Positions 1 through 15,200 of a DNA stretch of 64,000 nucleotides are shown here, one piece after another. Position 1 is the first letter of the stretch, and each line of letters starts with the position of its first letter. The notes beneath the pieces are model-generated. The model saw nothing but the letters and a program-made list of their open reading frames with translations. It made no database searches and was not told the origin of the DNA. This DNA is from Bugula neritina (taxonomy: Eukaryota; Bryozoa; Gymnolaemata; Cheilostomatida; Bugulidae), in assembly GCA_964035545.1 (NCBI GenBank), contig OZ037767.1, positions 32,201,628 through 32,265,627 on the forward strand, in the 5' to 3' direction. Position numbers and translations under genes: made by a program.

Positions 1-217
1 CTGGCTTTTGGAATTCCTCCCTCCGACCAATAAGAAATGCCAACCATGCTATATCCTGCTGGGAGTACAGCACCTGTCACACTATCCACATGACCAACAA
101 CCATCTCTCTCTCACATTCCTCACTAACACTTCTGGCAACTTGCCACCTGGGTCACATGACCCACTTCCTGTCACATGTCAACCCGCTCGCTATCAGCCT
201 CTCTGCTGCTCTCTCAG

Positions 218-3200
218 TGGAATCACACAGGAAACCCGAGAGGCAGTTACTCGACTACCCGAGTATCTGCTGGTCGGTGATCCTAGACATGGCGTCATCT
301 GTAGATGTCCTTGTCACACTTCGGATATCAAAGAGTCCAGCGCTATTGTCTCTCATCGTAAACGTAGGCTTATCATCGAACAGCCTGTAGTTCCAAAACC
401 TAGTTTAGATGTTGGTTTAAATGTGAACAGCTCTAACAACAACGTCGTAGGTGGCTCCTCTCGAATTATCAGTCATAGGAATTATGTTGTCAACACTAAC
501 GCTGACACCATACTAGCACGGTACTTCCTGTCACTCTTCATGCCTCTCTTTTATTTACCATTTCCTGTTTTAAATTTTCACTTTTCTTCTCCTTGAATTT
601 GGTTTTTGATTGTGAACTACATTTAAATAAGTAAGTATATGAACTGACTAACTAACTTATATGTATACACTGTACAGGTATGGCCATCTGGATGAGATCT
701 GGGGTCTGCTTAGGTCAATAGTGCCACAATTCCAGCTGCCAGAGTTGCCAGTAGAGAGGCCTGCTGAACTCGAGCCCAAACCAGAGTCTGTTGTACCGGA
801 ATCAGGGCTAGGAGATGAAACTTCTTCTGAGCAACCTAAAGTAAGTATTAGTGTTGTCTGGTTAGTTGTGTGATGACACACTCTGGCAGGTGTCTGGTTA
901 GTTGGGTGATGACACACTCTGGCAGGTGTCTGATTAGTTGTGTGATGGCACACTCTGGCAGGTGTCTGGTTAGTTGTGTGATGACACACTCTGACAGGTG
1001 TCTGGTTAGTTGGGTGATGACACACTTTGACAGGTGTCTGGTTAATTGGGTGATGGCACACTCTGACAGGTGTCTGGTTGGTTGTGTGATGACACACTCT
1101 GACAGGTGTTGTATTTGTCTTTTGACAGGATGCGAAAAAGTCAGAAAAAGCTGAAGTCAAAACAGCCAAGGGTAAAGGTAAAGGAGCTGATGCTAAAGGA
1201 GATAAAGGCAAAAATGTCGACAAGGATAAACATGGTAAGTTTCAAATACTTTTGAAGTTGAACTGTACTGTTTATATTGCTAGTTCACATTGCCAGTTCA
1301 CATTGCTAGTTCACATTGCTAGTTCACATTGCTAGTTCACATTGCCAGTTCACATTGCCAGTTCACATTGCTAGTTCACATTGCCAGTTCACATTGCCAG
1401 TTCACATTGCTAGTTCACATATATATAATATTAATATTGTTTCAGCTGCGAAACCTGATGAGGTGACAACTCCAGAACATCCTGAGATGGCAGTTTTTGC
1501 TTCTTTTACAAACGCAGGGAAGTTTCCACCCAAAATATCGGCTTTAGGTGAAATGTCTGATGCATCTGAACGGTTGCGACAGGTGAGTGAAAGTACTTCT
1601 TTGTAGTGTTCCATTAGTGATATGTGACTGCAGGTGAGTGAAAGTACTTCTTTGTAGTGTTCCATTAGTGATATGTGACTGCAAGTGGGTGGGTATTTCT
1701 GCATTCAATGTGTCTTATTGAAAATCATTTTCAACTTTCAGAACAACATATCTCACCTCTACCCTCATCCAGTGTGGATCCGGCAGACCAGAGACGGGCC
1801 TCTGGAACGCCCCCCTCCTGAGGAAGTTATTCCTCCTTGGAAGCTTATTAGACCAAGAGTTCCCAAAGAGCCGCTCACTGATGAGCCAAGGGCGTTGCCT
1901 GAACCCCCCAAACCAATACAGTGCCTAGAGATTAGCTCTCCTTATATAAACTACAAAGTCAGCCCTATTCCTATTCCTACGGACACGTAAGTATTCTGGA
2001 AGCTTCCATGCCATAAAATCTTTAAACCTCCAGTAGAAATTTTATATCCTTCCTCATCTGCAGTGTTGTTAATTGTACCTGAAAATATAATACTTAGCTT
2101 TAGTTCTCATGATATGTTCATTGTATTACAGTGGGCTGTCACCACCTTCTCCACCCATTCCAGAGTCAGTATAGAAACTTTGTCTTGCAACATTTACTTT
2201 GAGTGTTGCATATATTTCTTTAGTGTAGCTAATGCTATCTGTATGTTATTAGAGTAACAGATAGTCACTTTGAATATGAACTAGAAAAGCTGCATATTGC
2301 AGTCGCTGTACGCTTTATGCTACTCAGGCTGTCATTACTTTGATTCTTCCAAACCAATAATGCTTCGTGTCAGCAACGCCTTCTCTATTTCTTCTAGAAA
2401 ATTTCAAATATTTATAAAAACTTCATTTCTAATGGGGCGAAGTTGCAAAAAGTAGTGAGTCAATTAATAATTGAATCAGTGAGTTAGTGAATCAGTGAGT
2501 TAGTAAATCAGTGAGTTAGTGAATCAGTGAGTTAGTGAATCAGTGAGTTAGTGAGTCAGTGAGTTAGTGAATCAGTGAGTTAGCGAGTCAGTGAATCAGT
2601 GAGTTAGTAAATCAGTGAGTCAGTAAATCAGTGAGTCAGTGAATCAGTGAGTTAGTGAATCAGTGAGTTAGTGAGTCAGTGAGTTAGTGAGTCAGTGAGT
2701 TAGTGAATCAGTGAGTTAGTGAATCAGTGAGTTAGTGAGTCAGTGAGTTAGTGAGTCAGTGAGTTAGTGAATCAGTGAGTTAGTGAATCAGTGAGTCAGT
2801 GAGTTAGTGAATCAGTGAGTTAGTAAATCAGTGAGTTAGTGAGTCAGTGAGTTAGTGAATCAGTGAGTTAGTGAATCAGTGAGTTAGTAAATCAGTGAGT
2901 TAGTGAATCAGTGAGTTTGTGAATCAGTGAGTGAGTGAGTCAGTGAGTTAGTGAATCAGTGAGTTAGTGAATCAGTGAGTTAGTAAATCAGTGAGTTATT
3001 GAATCAGTGAGTTAGTGAATCAGTGAGTTAGTGAATCAGTGAGTTAGTGAATCAGTGAGTTAGTGAATCAGTGAGTTAGCGAGTCAGTGATGAATTAGTA
3101 GTTGCCATGCACTCTCAACTCCACTTCAGCTGTCTGTAGTATAGGTGTAGTATAGGTTTAGAGATTATCTGAATTTAGCTGAGTGTTTACATTGGTTGCT

Positions 3201-6200
3201 ATAGCTACGACTATTCTAGGACCAGACCACATTCAGTGTTAGAGAGGGGTGGCACAAGACCCGGCACGTCTGCTGTAGAATCGATCATGGAGGCAGATGA
3301 AAACGCGCTGATGTCTCCCGTAGGCACCCCTCGTCACCCGAAACTCTCTGCAGATCAGGGTGAACTGAGAACAGAAGTAAGTTGTAGCTCAACTCTATAC
3401 GCTGTTTGATCATTCTATATCCTAGACATACAATAATCTATGTACTTAATCTGCACACACAGGGTTTACTCGCCACTCCATCTCTCACTCCGCTAGTTAA
3501 ACACAAACGGGTATGTACGAATACATTGCATGTTGTCTCTTGTCTTGTCTGTAGCTTTACACAAGTCCGTCGCATTTCCTTCTTCAAGCACACAAGTGCT
3601 CCCTCAATGGTTTTCTTTTCAATATTTTGACGCCTTCCTAGCATTTACATGTGTGGGTTTGAATTTTATTAGAATATTGAATAATATTAAAACTTGCTTT
3701 CTTATGACTGATGCAAATCTTGTCTATGCTTGAGAGACGTAAGTGTTACTATGTATACTCTGTACTCCAGTGTTACTATGTATACTCTGTACTCCGGTGT
3801 CACTATGTATACTCTGTACTCCGGTGTTACTATGTATACTCTGTACTCCGGTGTTACTATGTATACTCTGTACTCCAGTGTTACTATGTATACTCTGTAC
3901 TCCGGTGTTACTATGTATACTCTGTACTCCGGTGTTACTATGTATACTCTGTACTCCGGTGTTACTATGTATACTCTGTACTCCGGTGTTACTATGTATA
4001 CTCTGTACTCCGGTGTTACTATGTATACTCTGTACTCCAGTGTTACTATGTATACTCTGTACTCCAGTGTTACTATGTATACTCTGTACTCCGGTGTTAC
4101 TATGTATACTCTGTACTCCAGTGTTACTATGTATACTCTGTACTCCAGTGTTACTATGTATACTCTGTACTCCGGTGTTACTATGTATACTCTGTACTCC
4201 AGTGTTACTATGTATACTCTGTACTCCAGTGTTACTATGTATACTCTGTACTCCGGTGTTACTATGTATACTCTGTACTCCGGTGTTACTATGTATACTC
4301 TGTACTCCGGTGTTACTATGTATACTCTGTACTCCGGTGTTACTATGTATACTCTGTACTCCGGTGTTACTATGTATACTCTGTACTCCAGTGTTTCATG
4401 CTCAAACTTAAGCTTCAAACAAAAATAAAACAAAGATGAAAGTGTCATTCAGAGTGTATTAATTAGAAATCTCCAGCACTTAGTATTTCTCTGTACAGGA
4501 GCTTCTACTAAAACCATGTCCATTCTTTTAGCTAAGTACATGTTCTTCTCACCAACCAAGGCCAGCCAGTTTTGTGGGCGTCGTAGCGTCACCCTCGCGC
4601 CGACCCTCCAGTCTTAGCTCTGGTCGTAAGCCTTCAATGTCCAGCTTGAAATCACCAACTCGTGATCAAAGGCTTTCTGTAGTTTCAACATTTGAGGTAT
4701 AACCTTGCCCTCTGACCTTTGACCTCCACACTGCTTGACAGTATTCTTATGATTTGCTCCCCTTCTGCGTTGGTAGTCCCAGATGTAGTTCACCAGTCCA
4801 TATTCACTCCCCTTACACTCCATCACACCGAATGTATTTTTGTGGCAGAATTTGCCTTGCTCATTAGTCATTACTAATTTTCTGTTTGACCTTTCCACTA
4901 GCTGAAGTTCCAACCTTTTCCAGCCTGTTGAAGGATTAATGTCTATTAATCATTCCTTTACTTCTTTGAAATATCTTATTAGTCAATTTTTCTAAACTTT
5001 GGTTTATTGTCTAGACTCTAGAGTATAATTAGCTTATGGGATGTTAGTTTCCTTCCTTAGTACAGCCTCATGTTATCATGTGACTTCATCATGTGATCTT
5101 CTCATCATGTAATCTTCTCATGTGACTTCATCATGTGACCTTCTCATCATGTGACCTTCTCATCATGTGACCTTCTCATCACGTGACTTCATCATCTGAC
5201 CTTATCATGTGACCTTCTCATCATGTGACCTTCTTATCATGTGACTTCATCACGTGACCTTCTTATCATGTGACTTCATCATGTAACCTTCTTATCATGT
5301 GACTTTATCATGTGACCTTCTTATCATGTGACTTCATCATGTTACCTTCTTATCATGTGACTTCATCATGTGACCTTCTTATCATGTGACTTCATCATGT
5401 GACCTTCTTATCATGTGACTTCATCACGTGACCTTCTTATCATGTGACTTTATCATGTGACCTTCTTATCATGTGACTTTATCATGTGACCTTCTTATCA
5501 TGTGGGTCACATTCTAACACTGAGCTGTGTGACATGGAATTATAATGTTGTGTGTCACTTCAATCAGGTGGATAAGCCGAGCAGTGCCAGGTCCAACACT
5601 ACAGTCACTACCAGTAAGGGTGGCAAAACAAAGAAGGAGGTGACTGGCTCAGCTGACAAGTCTGGCAGGAAAGATGAGGTAGGCTGAGTGAGTGGTGAGT
5701 CAGTGTCTAGTTAGTGTTTATATCACAGGCCTAGTATGATGGCAGGAGTTTAAACCCTCACTATCAGGAGTCCTTACAGAGGTGTAGACTTCAAACACAC
5801 AAATTTTTATAAACAAAATTTATGAAGGGATAAAATTTGTTTTGTGTAATCATGTAACATGGGAAACTGCAATCACGACAATATTTGCTATGAAATATTA
5901 CAATAACCTTTCTCAATAGATGTTTGTCGGGGCTAATGTAACATAGCTGTGTGATCCTACAAAGAATTTAGGTGAAATTATGTTCTAATAAATCGTAATG
6001 TGTGGGGATCAAACTTTACAACTGAAGTGAAACCGATCTCACTCATTTTCATAGAACTCACCAGAAAGCTGTAACTTTTCCGAGGAAGAGGTAAACTCAA
6101 ATGGATCCAAATTTTATTACTATTAATTTTTATAAGTTGCTCACCAGCTGGCGTGTGTATGTACACACTGCAATATTAGTTTCAACCCCAGCATGTTCCA

Positions 6201-9200
6201 TACTACAACTTCTCTAGGTTGACCATTATATGCTTGCATTAGTTGAACACTAGAGTCGAGACCCATCAAGTCACTGTATATCCAATCAAGTCACTGTATA
6301 TCCCATCAAGTCACTGTAAATCCCATCAAGTCACTGTATATCCAATCAAGTCACTGTATATCCCACCAAGTCACTGTATATCTCACCAAGTCACTGTATA
6401 TCTCACCAAGTCACTGTATATCCAATCAAGTCACTGTATATCCAATCAAGTCACTGTATATCCCATCAAGTCACTGTATATCTCACCAAGTCACTGTATA
6501 TCCAATCAAGTCACTGTATATTCCATCAAGTCACTGTATATCCCATCAAGTCACTGTATATCTCACCAAGTCACTGTATATCCAATCAAGTCACTGTATA
6601 TCCCATCAAGTCAATGTATATCCCATCAAGTCACTGTAAATCCCATCAAGTCACTGTAAATCCCATCAAGTCACTGTAAATCCCATCAAGTCACTGTATA
6701 TCCCATCAAGTCACTGTATATCCCACCAAGTCACTGTATATCCAATCAAGTCACTGTATATCCCATCAAGTCACTGTATATTCCATCAAGTCACTGTATA
6801 TCCCACCAAGTCACTGTATATCCCACCAAGTTACTAGTTCTGTATAGCGCTGTATATCTGAATATTGCAGCTGTCAATGCGTTCAGTTGCCCACCGAGTG
6901 CAGGCAGCGCTGGCATTTCAGGTAACTCCAGTCTTCTGATTGGTTGACTCTAAACTAGCTCGAAGTATTTGGCGTCACTCCTCAGCCGTCTGGTTCCGCT
7001 TTAGCAGTTTCTACATCAATGTTTAGTGGTTTCTGTCACGACATGGCACCTAGAATTATTATTATTTTATTACCTGGAAACCGTTGATGTTATGCAAACT
7101 GTTGAAGTAGTGCAAATTGTTGAAAGTAGCACAAGCTGTTGATGTAGTGCAAACTGTTGAAAGTAGTGCAAGCTGTTGAATTAGTGCAAACTGTTGAAAG
7201 TAGTGCAAGCTGTTGAACTAGTGCAAACTGTTGAAAGTAGCCCAAGCTGTTGATGTAGTGCAAACTGTTCATGTAGTGCAAACTGTTGAAAGTATTTTAT
7301 GACGTAGAAGTGCAGCAGGACGTTGCTAGGAGTTGAACATCAAGTGCTTTGACTTGGTTATTTCTCTCTACTTGGTTGTCAGTGTTATACTTTATGTCAA
7401 TGTGGGTGTAGAGTCAATGTGAGTGTAGAGTCAATGTGAGTGTAGAGTCAATGTGAGTGTAAAGTCAATGTGAATGTAGAGTCAATGTGAATGAAGAGTC
7501 AATATGAGTGTAGAGTCAATGTGAGCGAAGAGTCAAGGTGAGTGTAGAGTCAATAGTTAATGTGACTGCAGAATCAATGTGAATGTAGAGTCAATGTGAA
7601 TGAAGATGTGGGGAATCAGACATGGTGTCAGTCTTAGAGCTTTTATCCCATGTATCTAACTTCGTTTTGCTCTGACAATTAGCTAGTATTTGGAGAATTT
7701 TTGTAGAGCCCATGCTTATGGCTTTACTTTCTACTATGATCTCTATATGTTTGTGTGTGCATTACCAAACAAGTAACATTTACTGTAACAGCTGTTCATA
7801 TCTTTCGTCACACATTGTGATTTTCTGTGCTCGGTGGGTCTCATTTTATTTTCCTGTAAACTTAGTTGCGGACTGATTTGAAAGTCTCAACACTTTGAGA
7901 ACAGCTTTGTATAACCTACCTAAATTCAGTCATTCTAAAGTATACTAATTCTGAGTGAGTTATGAGCTTTCGTCTGAGTATTAGCAAATTTTTTAGTTTT
8001 TTGCTAACAATTTATGTTTCTATTCAAGATGGCCGCCGGACAGCTGGTGAAGTCTGGGAAGAGAGAATCTGGAGCTCTCAAAGTCGAAGATAAAAAAGGA
8101 AAGAAAGACCGAACTGATTCTGCAAAGACCTCCAAATCAGACGTGAAGGGTGGGCATGAGTTCTTTATTGAATATCATTACATTGTTTGTGGAGTTCCCA
8201 AGACTAAGATTGGTGTTAGATTTAATTGTCATGTGACTATATATAAAGTAAATACTGCTGTAGGTAAAGTCACGGGATTATATATAAAGTAAATACTGCT
8301 GCAGGTAAAGTCATGTGACTATATATAAAGTAAATACTGCTGCAGGTAAAGTCACGTGATTATATATAAAGTAAATACTGCTGTAGGTAAAGCAGAAAGT
8401 CACGTGACAGATGCAGACGTGGTTCCTGTGACTCCCCAGGGAGAAGATGGGGGGTTCAGCGAGACTGGTGGTGTCGGTGGACCTCCTGAAGAGTCTCCAG
8501 AAGGACCTGCTGTTGATGAAGAGACTAAAAAGAAGATGTGGATGGACTTTGATGTCTTCTGCAAGTGTTTCAAGTGAGTGAAGACATCAAATTAATGTAA
8601 TGAGGTGGTGGGGTTGTTGATGCGACAGTATATACTAGAGTACATACTGATATGTTATGACCAGCATTGTGTTACTGTAGAACTCTCACTGTCTACCACA
8701 AGCCTCACACCTACCCACATAAAGCTCATCATACAGATAATATGAAGGTGAGTTGTTGCCACTAAGTTTAAACTCTTTGCTTTTGTCTGTGAGTGACCTA
8801 AAGTTATATTACAGAGTGACTTTACTCACTGAGTGACATCATCAAGTGAGATCACTCAGTGACATCATCAAGTGAGATCACTCAGTGACATCATCAAGTG
8901 AGATCACTCAGTGACATCATCAAGTGAGATCACTCAGTGACATCATCAAGTGAGATCACTCAGTGACATCATCAAGTGAGGTTACTCAGTGACATCATCA
9001 AGTGAGATCACTCAGTGACATCATCAAGTGAGATCACTCAGTGACATCATCAAGTGAGGTTACTCAGTGACATCATCAAGTGAGATCACCGAATGACATC
9101 ATCAAGTGAGATCACCGAATGACATCATGAAGTGAGGTCACTCAGTGACATCATCAAGTGAAGTCACTCAGTGACGTCATCAAGTGAGGTCACTCAGTGA

Positions 9201-12200
9201 CATCATCAAGTGAGGTCACTAAGTGACATCATGGAGTGAAGTCACTCAGTGACATCATCAAGTGGGGTCACTGAACTATGTGGCTGCACTAAATTAAAAA
9301 GCACCGTAATTGTTAATCGTAGCATATGGAAATGAATGTCTTCTTCAATACATATAAATCTGACAAACTCACTCTGCTATTCTCTCCATAGCACTTCATA
9401 GAGAGATACTTAGCACCTGGCTTCTCTATATCTCTACAGGTTTGTCTCCATTTTCCTCTCTCTCTTACAACACTCAGTTTTATACTGTTTTCTGTTCATG
9501 TTAGCCTGTATTCCCGTGATGCTTGTACTCCCATCTCGCCATCTTCCTATAGCCTGGCTTTCTTGTGACAAAAACTTCTTTTCTACTCCGAAGATGGCCG
9601 CAACAGTGATCTACATCACTGTTGATTTAACTTTAAAACTTGAGAGGCTTGTGTTTATCTTGTAATTATCTTCTCTTCGCTGTTTCCAATGCATGACTAT
9701 ACTGTTTTCATTCTGTTTATAGTTTATACTTATTTACCGTAACACAAATATTTCACCGAACAGTTGACATTTCTGTGTGTACCGCAGCTAGTGTGTACTA
9801 CAGTCAGTGTACCACAGTCAGTGTACCACAGTCATTGTGTACTACAGCTAGTGTACCACAGTCAGTGTACTACAGTCAGTGTACCACAGTCAGTGTACTA
9901 CAGTCAGTGTACTACAGTCAGTGTACCACAGTCAGTGTGTACTACAGTCAGTGTACTACAGTCAGTGTACCACAGTCAGTGTACCACAGTCAGTGTACCA
10001 CAGTCAGTGTACCACAGTCAGTGTACTACAGTCAACTTTCTATTACTATTGCAGGGGGCAGTGCACCAGCCTATAAATCCAAGATTAGACAGAAAAGGGC
10101 AGACAATTCTTTACAATGATGAAGCACCAAGATTTCTGTGTATGAACATCTCATGTGTATAGATAGAGACTAACTTCTTCACATTATTGTAACAGTAGCT
10201 TGTTTCTGAACAAATGTAGGGAAATAGTTTAAGTGGGTGTGGTTTGTCTAAGTGGGTGTGGTTTATCTAAGTGGGTGTGGTTTGTCTCATTGGGTGTGGT
10301 TTGTCTCAGTGAGTGTCTAGAGTTTTGAGTTTATCTAGAGAAAAGCCTCATGTACTAACCAATAGAACATGTAAACATGAAGTTTTGTACGTTGTTGTCT
10401 CCACGTTGTTTGTGTTCAACTATGACCTTGACATTGCTTCTAGTTGTGGATAGCCTGAAACCCACAGAGATCATCATTTCCTTCACGTCCTTCTCGAAGT
10501 GGCTGGACCCGGTGCAGTCGACTCACTCCGTGCCAGTTATCAGCGCGTCTAACCCTTCCAATATCAACGTCGCCAAAACAGGCAAGGACAGCAAAGAGCC
10601 CAAGACTCCCGACAGACCCCCCGGCACTGCTGAGCCTCCTTCTGGTGTTGGCAGCGTAGCGGGTGGAGAAGGTGGGCTCACAGTTTAGTGTTCAGTTGTG
10701 TTGAGTAGTATAAGTATTGTGTTGAATAGTATAAGTATTGTGTTGAATAGTATAAGTATTGTGTTGAATAGTATAAGTATTGTGTTGAATAGTATAAGTA
10801 TTGTGTTGAGTAGTATAAGTATTGTGTTGAATAGTATAGGTATTGTGTTGAATAGTATAAGTATTGTGTTGAGTAGTATAAGTATTGTGTTGAGTAGTAT
10901 AAGTATTGTGTTGAATAGTATAAGTATTGTGTTGAATAGTATAAGTATTGTGTTGAATAGTATAAGTATTGTGTTGAGTAGTATAAGTATTGTGTTGAAT
11001 AGTATAAGTATTGTGTTGAGTAGTATAAGTATTGTGTTGAATAGTATAAGTATTGTGTTGAGTAGTATAAGTATTGTGTTGAATAGTATAAGTATTGTGT
11101 TGAATAGTATAAGTATTGTGTTGAATAGTATAAGTATTGTGTTGAATAGTATAAGTATTGTGTTGAGTAGTATAAGTATTGTGTTGAGTAGTATAAGTAT
11201 TGTGTTGAATAGTATAAGTGTTGTGTTGAGTAGTATAAGATGATGCAATGACAATAATAATTTAATCGTAGTGTTCGAAAAGGAAGTAGAAAAGCTACCC
11301 ATAACACCCGGCACCTTGATTGCTGAACCACATTCTTGGAAGTCACTGGCTATTGGTCAGCCAATTTTACGTATAAGAACTACAGCCAATAGGTTTGTGA
11401 TTCACGCAGAAGAAATTAAAAACTTTAAGTTCAGTTTGAATAATTAATTAATATTTTGACAAACAATTCAGTCAGCATTAAATTTGTATTCTAACAAAGG
11501 CCGGCAGTGTCTTCATAGTTTGAATACCTTGTAGGTCGGCTGCTTTATCTTTACCTCCGGGACGCCATGTGTTGAAATTCAACATGTCCGCCCCTCTTGG
11601 CTATTACGTCAACTTAGTCTCAACGACGGAATTCACTTTTGGAGATGAGGAAGAAGTGATGCCTAAACTCAAGCTGGTATAATGTCTGCATTTGATTTGT
11701 ACCCAAATCTTGTCACAACAAGATTTACTCATAAAACTGAGCATTAGTATAACTTATTTGTGTGTTTGGTGGCTCGTATAGAGCAGTGATGACTCATGTT
11801 TTGCACTCTTTAGGAAAGTTTAAGATACAAGGACAATGCTGTGCGTATAATCAGCAATCTGTGCAAGTGCATGCAGACGTTCAATGACGTAGAGGCTTTT
11901 GTGAAAGCCTGGGACGAGTTTGAACAGAGTCATTGCCCCTATAGAAATGAGAAGCAAGTCTCAAAGACACATCACTACAAGGTAACGAGTATTAGCAGAC
12001 GTATAACTAGCAGACGTATAACTAGCAGACGTATAACTAGCAGACGTATAACTAGCAGACGTATAACTAACAGACGTATAACTAACAGATATATAACTAG
12101 AAAGTGATGAGTACATGTGTACATCCAGGTGTTCCACGATGCTCTGTACAGTACACTGCGTAAGACACTCCCTCCAGAGTTGCTCACCGCAGAAGTGGCA

Positions 12201-15200
12201 TTTGCACTTCGAGCAATTTTTAGAGACTCCACAACTCCCAATATCCTTGGTTTGTCCTCATCAAGTAGACCAGGTACGTTTCTCTGATGTATCTCTAAGA
12301 CTATACTATAACTCTCTCTACAGCTATATATACCTACCTCTATTGTTCTCTATACTATAACTCATTCTACAGCTATATATACCTACCTCTATTGTTCTCT
12401 ATACTACAACTCTCTCTACAGCTATATATACCTACCTCTATTGTTCTCTATACTATAACTCTCTCTACAGCTATATATACCTACCTCTATTGTTCTCTAT
12501 ACTATAACTCTCTCTACAGCTATATATACCTACCTCCATTGTTCTCTATACTATAACTCACTCTACAGTTATATATACCTACCTCCATTGTTCTCTATAC
12601 TATAACTCTCTCTACAGTTATATATACCTACCTCTATTGTTCTCTATACTATAACTCTCTCTACAGCTATATATACCTACCTCTATTGTTCTCTATACTA
12701 TAACTCTCTCTACAGCTATATATACCTACCTCTATTGTTCTCTATACTACAACTCATTCTACAGTTATATATACCTACCTCTACCTCACATTCCTTTCTT
12801 CTCTATCACCAGATGTCTCTCTCCAGAACATTTCTAGAAATTCACCATCAGAGACGGGCTCTTCTGGCAGACCCACTCCTAGTAAACGGCGGTTTGCTGA
12901 GACTTCAGATTTAGATAGTACGGCCAATTTCCTGTTTCTCGTTACATGCCTACATCTTCCAAATCATTTCCATGTTGACTTTATACGTTTGTTTTTGTGA
13001 GTTTTATTTCTATCCATAAAGACTGAAGATCTGTTCAAGTGTAGTTAAATAGGTATATCTTTCTGTCCAAACAGTTCGTAGCTTTGTGATAGAGAATTTA
13101 CAACAAGCCAGTCAAAGTAAATATCTTCACCAGGTTTAACTGAGTGTATTTTTACTCACAGCTACTGGAGCCAGTGCTAATCACAGAGGTTCTGCTAAGG
13201 AAAAGAAAGACAAGAGCAAACCAGGAAGTAAGTCTCAGTAACGTCATTTCTCTTCTCTCAACATTTCTAGCAAATATAATTTTGTCCTAAGGCCTGAATA
13301 TAAGTCAAGAATGCTTTACGCCGTAATCAGATTTTTATTATGGTATAATTTATTTTTCAATTTTGTTGGTTATAAGGATGAGACAACTCTACAATTGTCT
13401 GCTCTTTTATTATCACATTTTTGTTGCACCAAATTCACACTGTGCGACAATCAAAAGCTGATATTTTTCTGCCCAGAACATGCAGGACATGCTGAACGAG
13501 ATTCAGATCTCCTTGCTCATGGTAAGATGCTGCTAGATAACAAACATTGTGGCTAGTTGTCAATTCTGTCAGCTCATTGGCTAACTGGTTTTATGTGATT
13601 GACTAGCTGGTGCTATGACACTGACTAGCTGGTTTTATGTGATTGACTAGCTGGTGCTATGACACTGACTAGCTAGTGCTATGACACTGACTAGCTGGTG
13701 TTATGACACTGACTAGCTGGTGCTATGACACTGACTAGCTGGTGTTATGACACTGACTAGCTAGTGTTATGACACTGACTAGCTGGTGCTATGACACTGA
13801 CTAGCTAGTGTTATGACACTGACTAGCTGGTGTTATGACACTGACTAGCTGGTGTTATGACACTGACTACCTGGTGTTATGACACTGACTAGCTGGTGCT
13901 ATGACACTGACTACCTGGTGCTATGACACTGACTAGCTGGTGTTATGACACTGACTAGCTGGTGCTATGACACTGACTAGCTGGTGCTATGACACTGACT
14001 AGCTGGTGTTATGACACTGACTAGCTGGTGCTATGACACTGACTAGCTGGTGCTATGACACTGACTAGCTGGTGCTATGACACTGACTACCTGGTGCTAT
14101 GACACTGACTAGCTGGTGTTATGACACTGACTAGCTGGTGCTATGACACTGACTAGCTGGTGCTATGACACTGACTAGCTGGTGCTATGACACTGACTAG
14201 CTGGTGCTATGACACTGACTAGCTGGTGCTATGACACTGACTACCTGGTGCTATGACACTGACTACCTGGTGCTATGACACTGACTAGCTGGTGCTATGA
14301 CACTGACTAGCTGGTGCTATGACACTGACTAGCTGGTGCTATGACACTGACTAGCTGGTGCTATGACACTGACTAGCTGGTTAGTGTCAACTCAGATTTG
14401 TCATGTTATTGAAGTTGGTTTTGTTGTATGTTGCATTGACCTTCCTGGCTAATAATTGCGTTATTTCTTCTAACTCCAATGTGACATGTTGATGTAACAT
14501 GTTGATGTGACACGTTTATGTTGATGGGACATGTTGATGCAAGATGTTGATGTAACATGTTGATGGAACACGTTGATGTTACTATTAGTTAGTTAGAGTG
14601 CTGATAGCCACTGCTATGTTTGCCAGGGGAGGCCGACAAGGTTCCAGAAAAGTGGGTCGACCATGAGATTACGGCTGAGGAGATGTTGGCGCAGGTGAAG
14701 ATTAGCAAGGTGTGGAAAGGTCACTTTGTGCGCCGCCTTGAGAATGCGAGAATTCCGGGCCATGACGTGCACCGGGCCACCTACGACTGTCTGGTAAAGA
14801 TAAGTCAGGCTCTGGAACCTCACGCGGAAACTGCCGGCCTCAACCTTCTCAGGTGGGTTTTTCCTCCATCTGCTTGTCAGTTTAATTAACATAAACCAGC
14901 CATGAGCTATAGGCACGTATTCCATGTATTCAGATAGCCATGAGCTATAGGCGCGTATTCAACGTGTTCAGAAGGTTGAGACTAGAATATAAGTTTGCTC
15001 TTTACATGAGCTGATTTGTAGCATAAATATTCTGTTTCCTGTGTGGAATCAGGGGATACAACTCTTGATGTATTCTCCAGAAAACTTTACCTACTAACTA
15101 TGAGCTGCTGGCAACCCAAAGCTGCAAGCCTTGGGTCTAATCAATATTTGTGAGTAGAGAGGGGCCTTAGGCTAACTGTAGTTAGGTAACAATGCATGCC

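Noticed and set aside
3702-4448. Overlapping ORFs of 222-248 codons on both strands
   Set aside because: They are read-throughs of a 27-bp tandem repeat whose length is a multiple of three; the same period appears in every frame and there is no start context or domain.
4492-4531. Exon start after the earlier CTGTACAG acceptor at 4497
   Set aside because: Reading from that acceptor hits an in-frame TAG just before 4532; the acceptor at 4531 has a better pyrimidine tract and gives an open, in-phase exon.
6263-6835. Possible CRISPR-like regular repeat
   Set aside because: Repeats are contiguous without spacers, lie in a eukaryotic intron, and vary by point substitutions; it is a minisatellite.
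10678-11346. Minus-strand ORF of 222 codons with YLYYSTQ repeats
   Set aside because: Product of the 21-bp intronic minisatellite inside ADGB.
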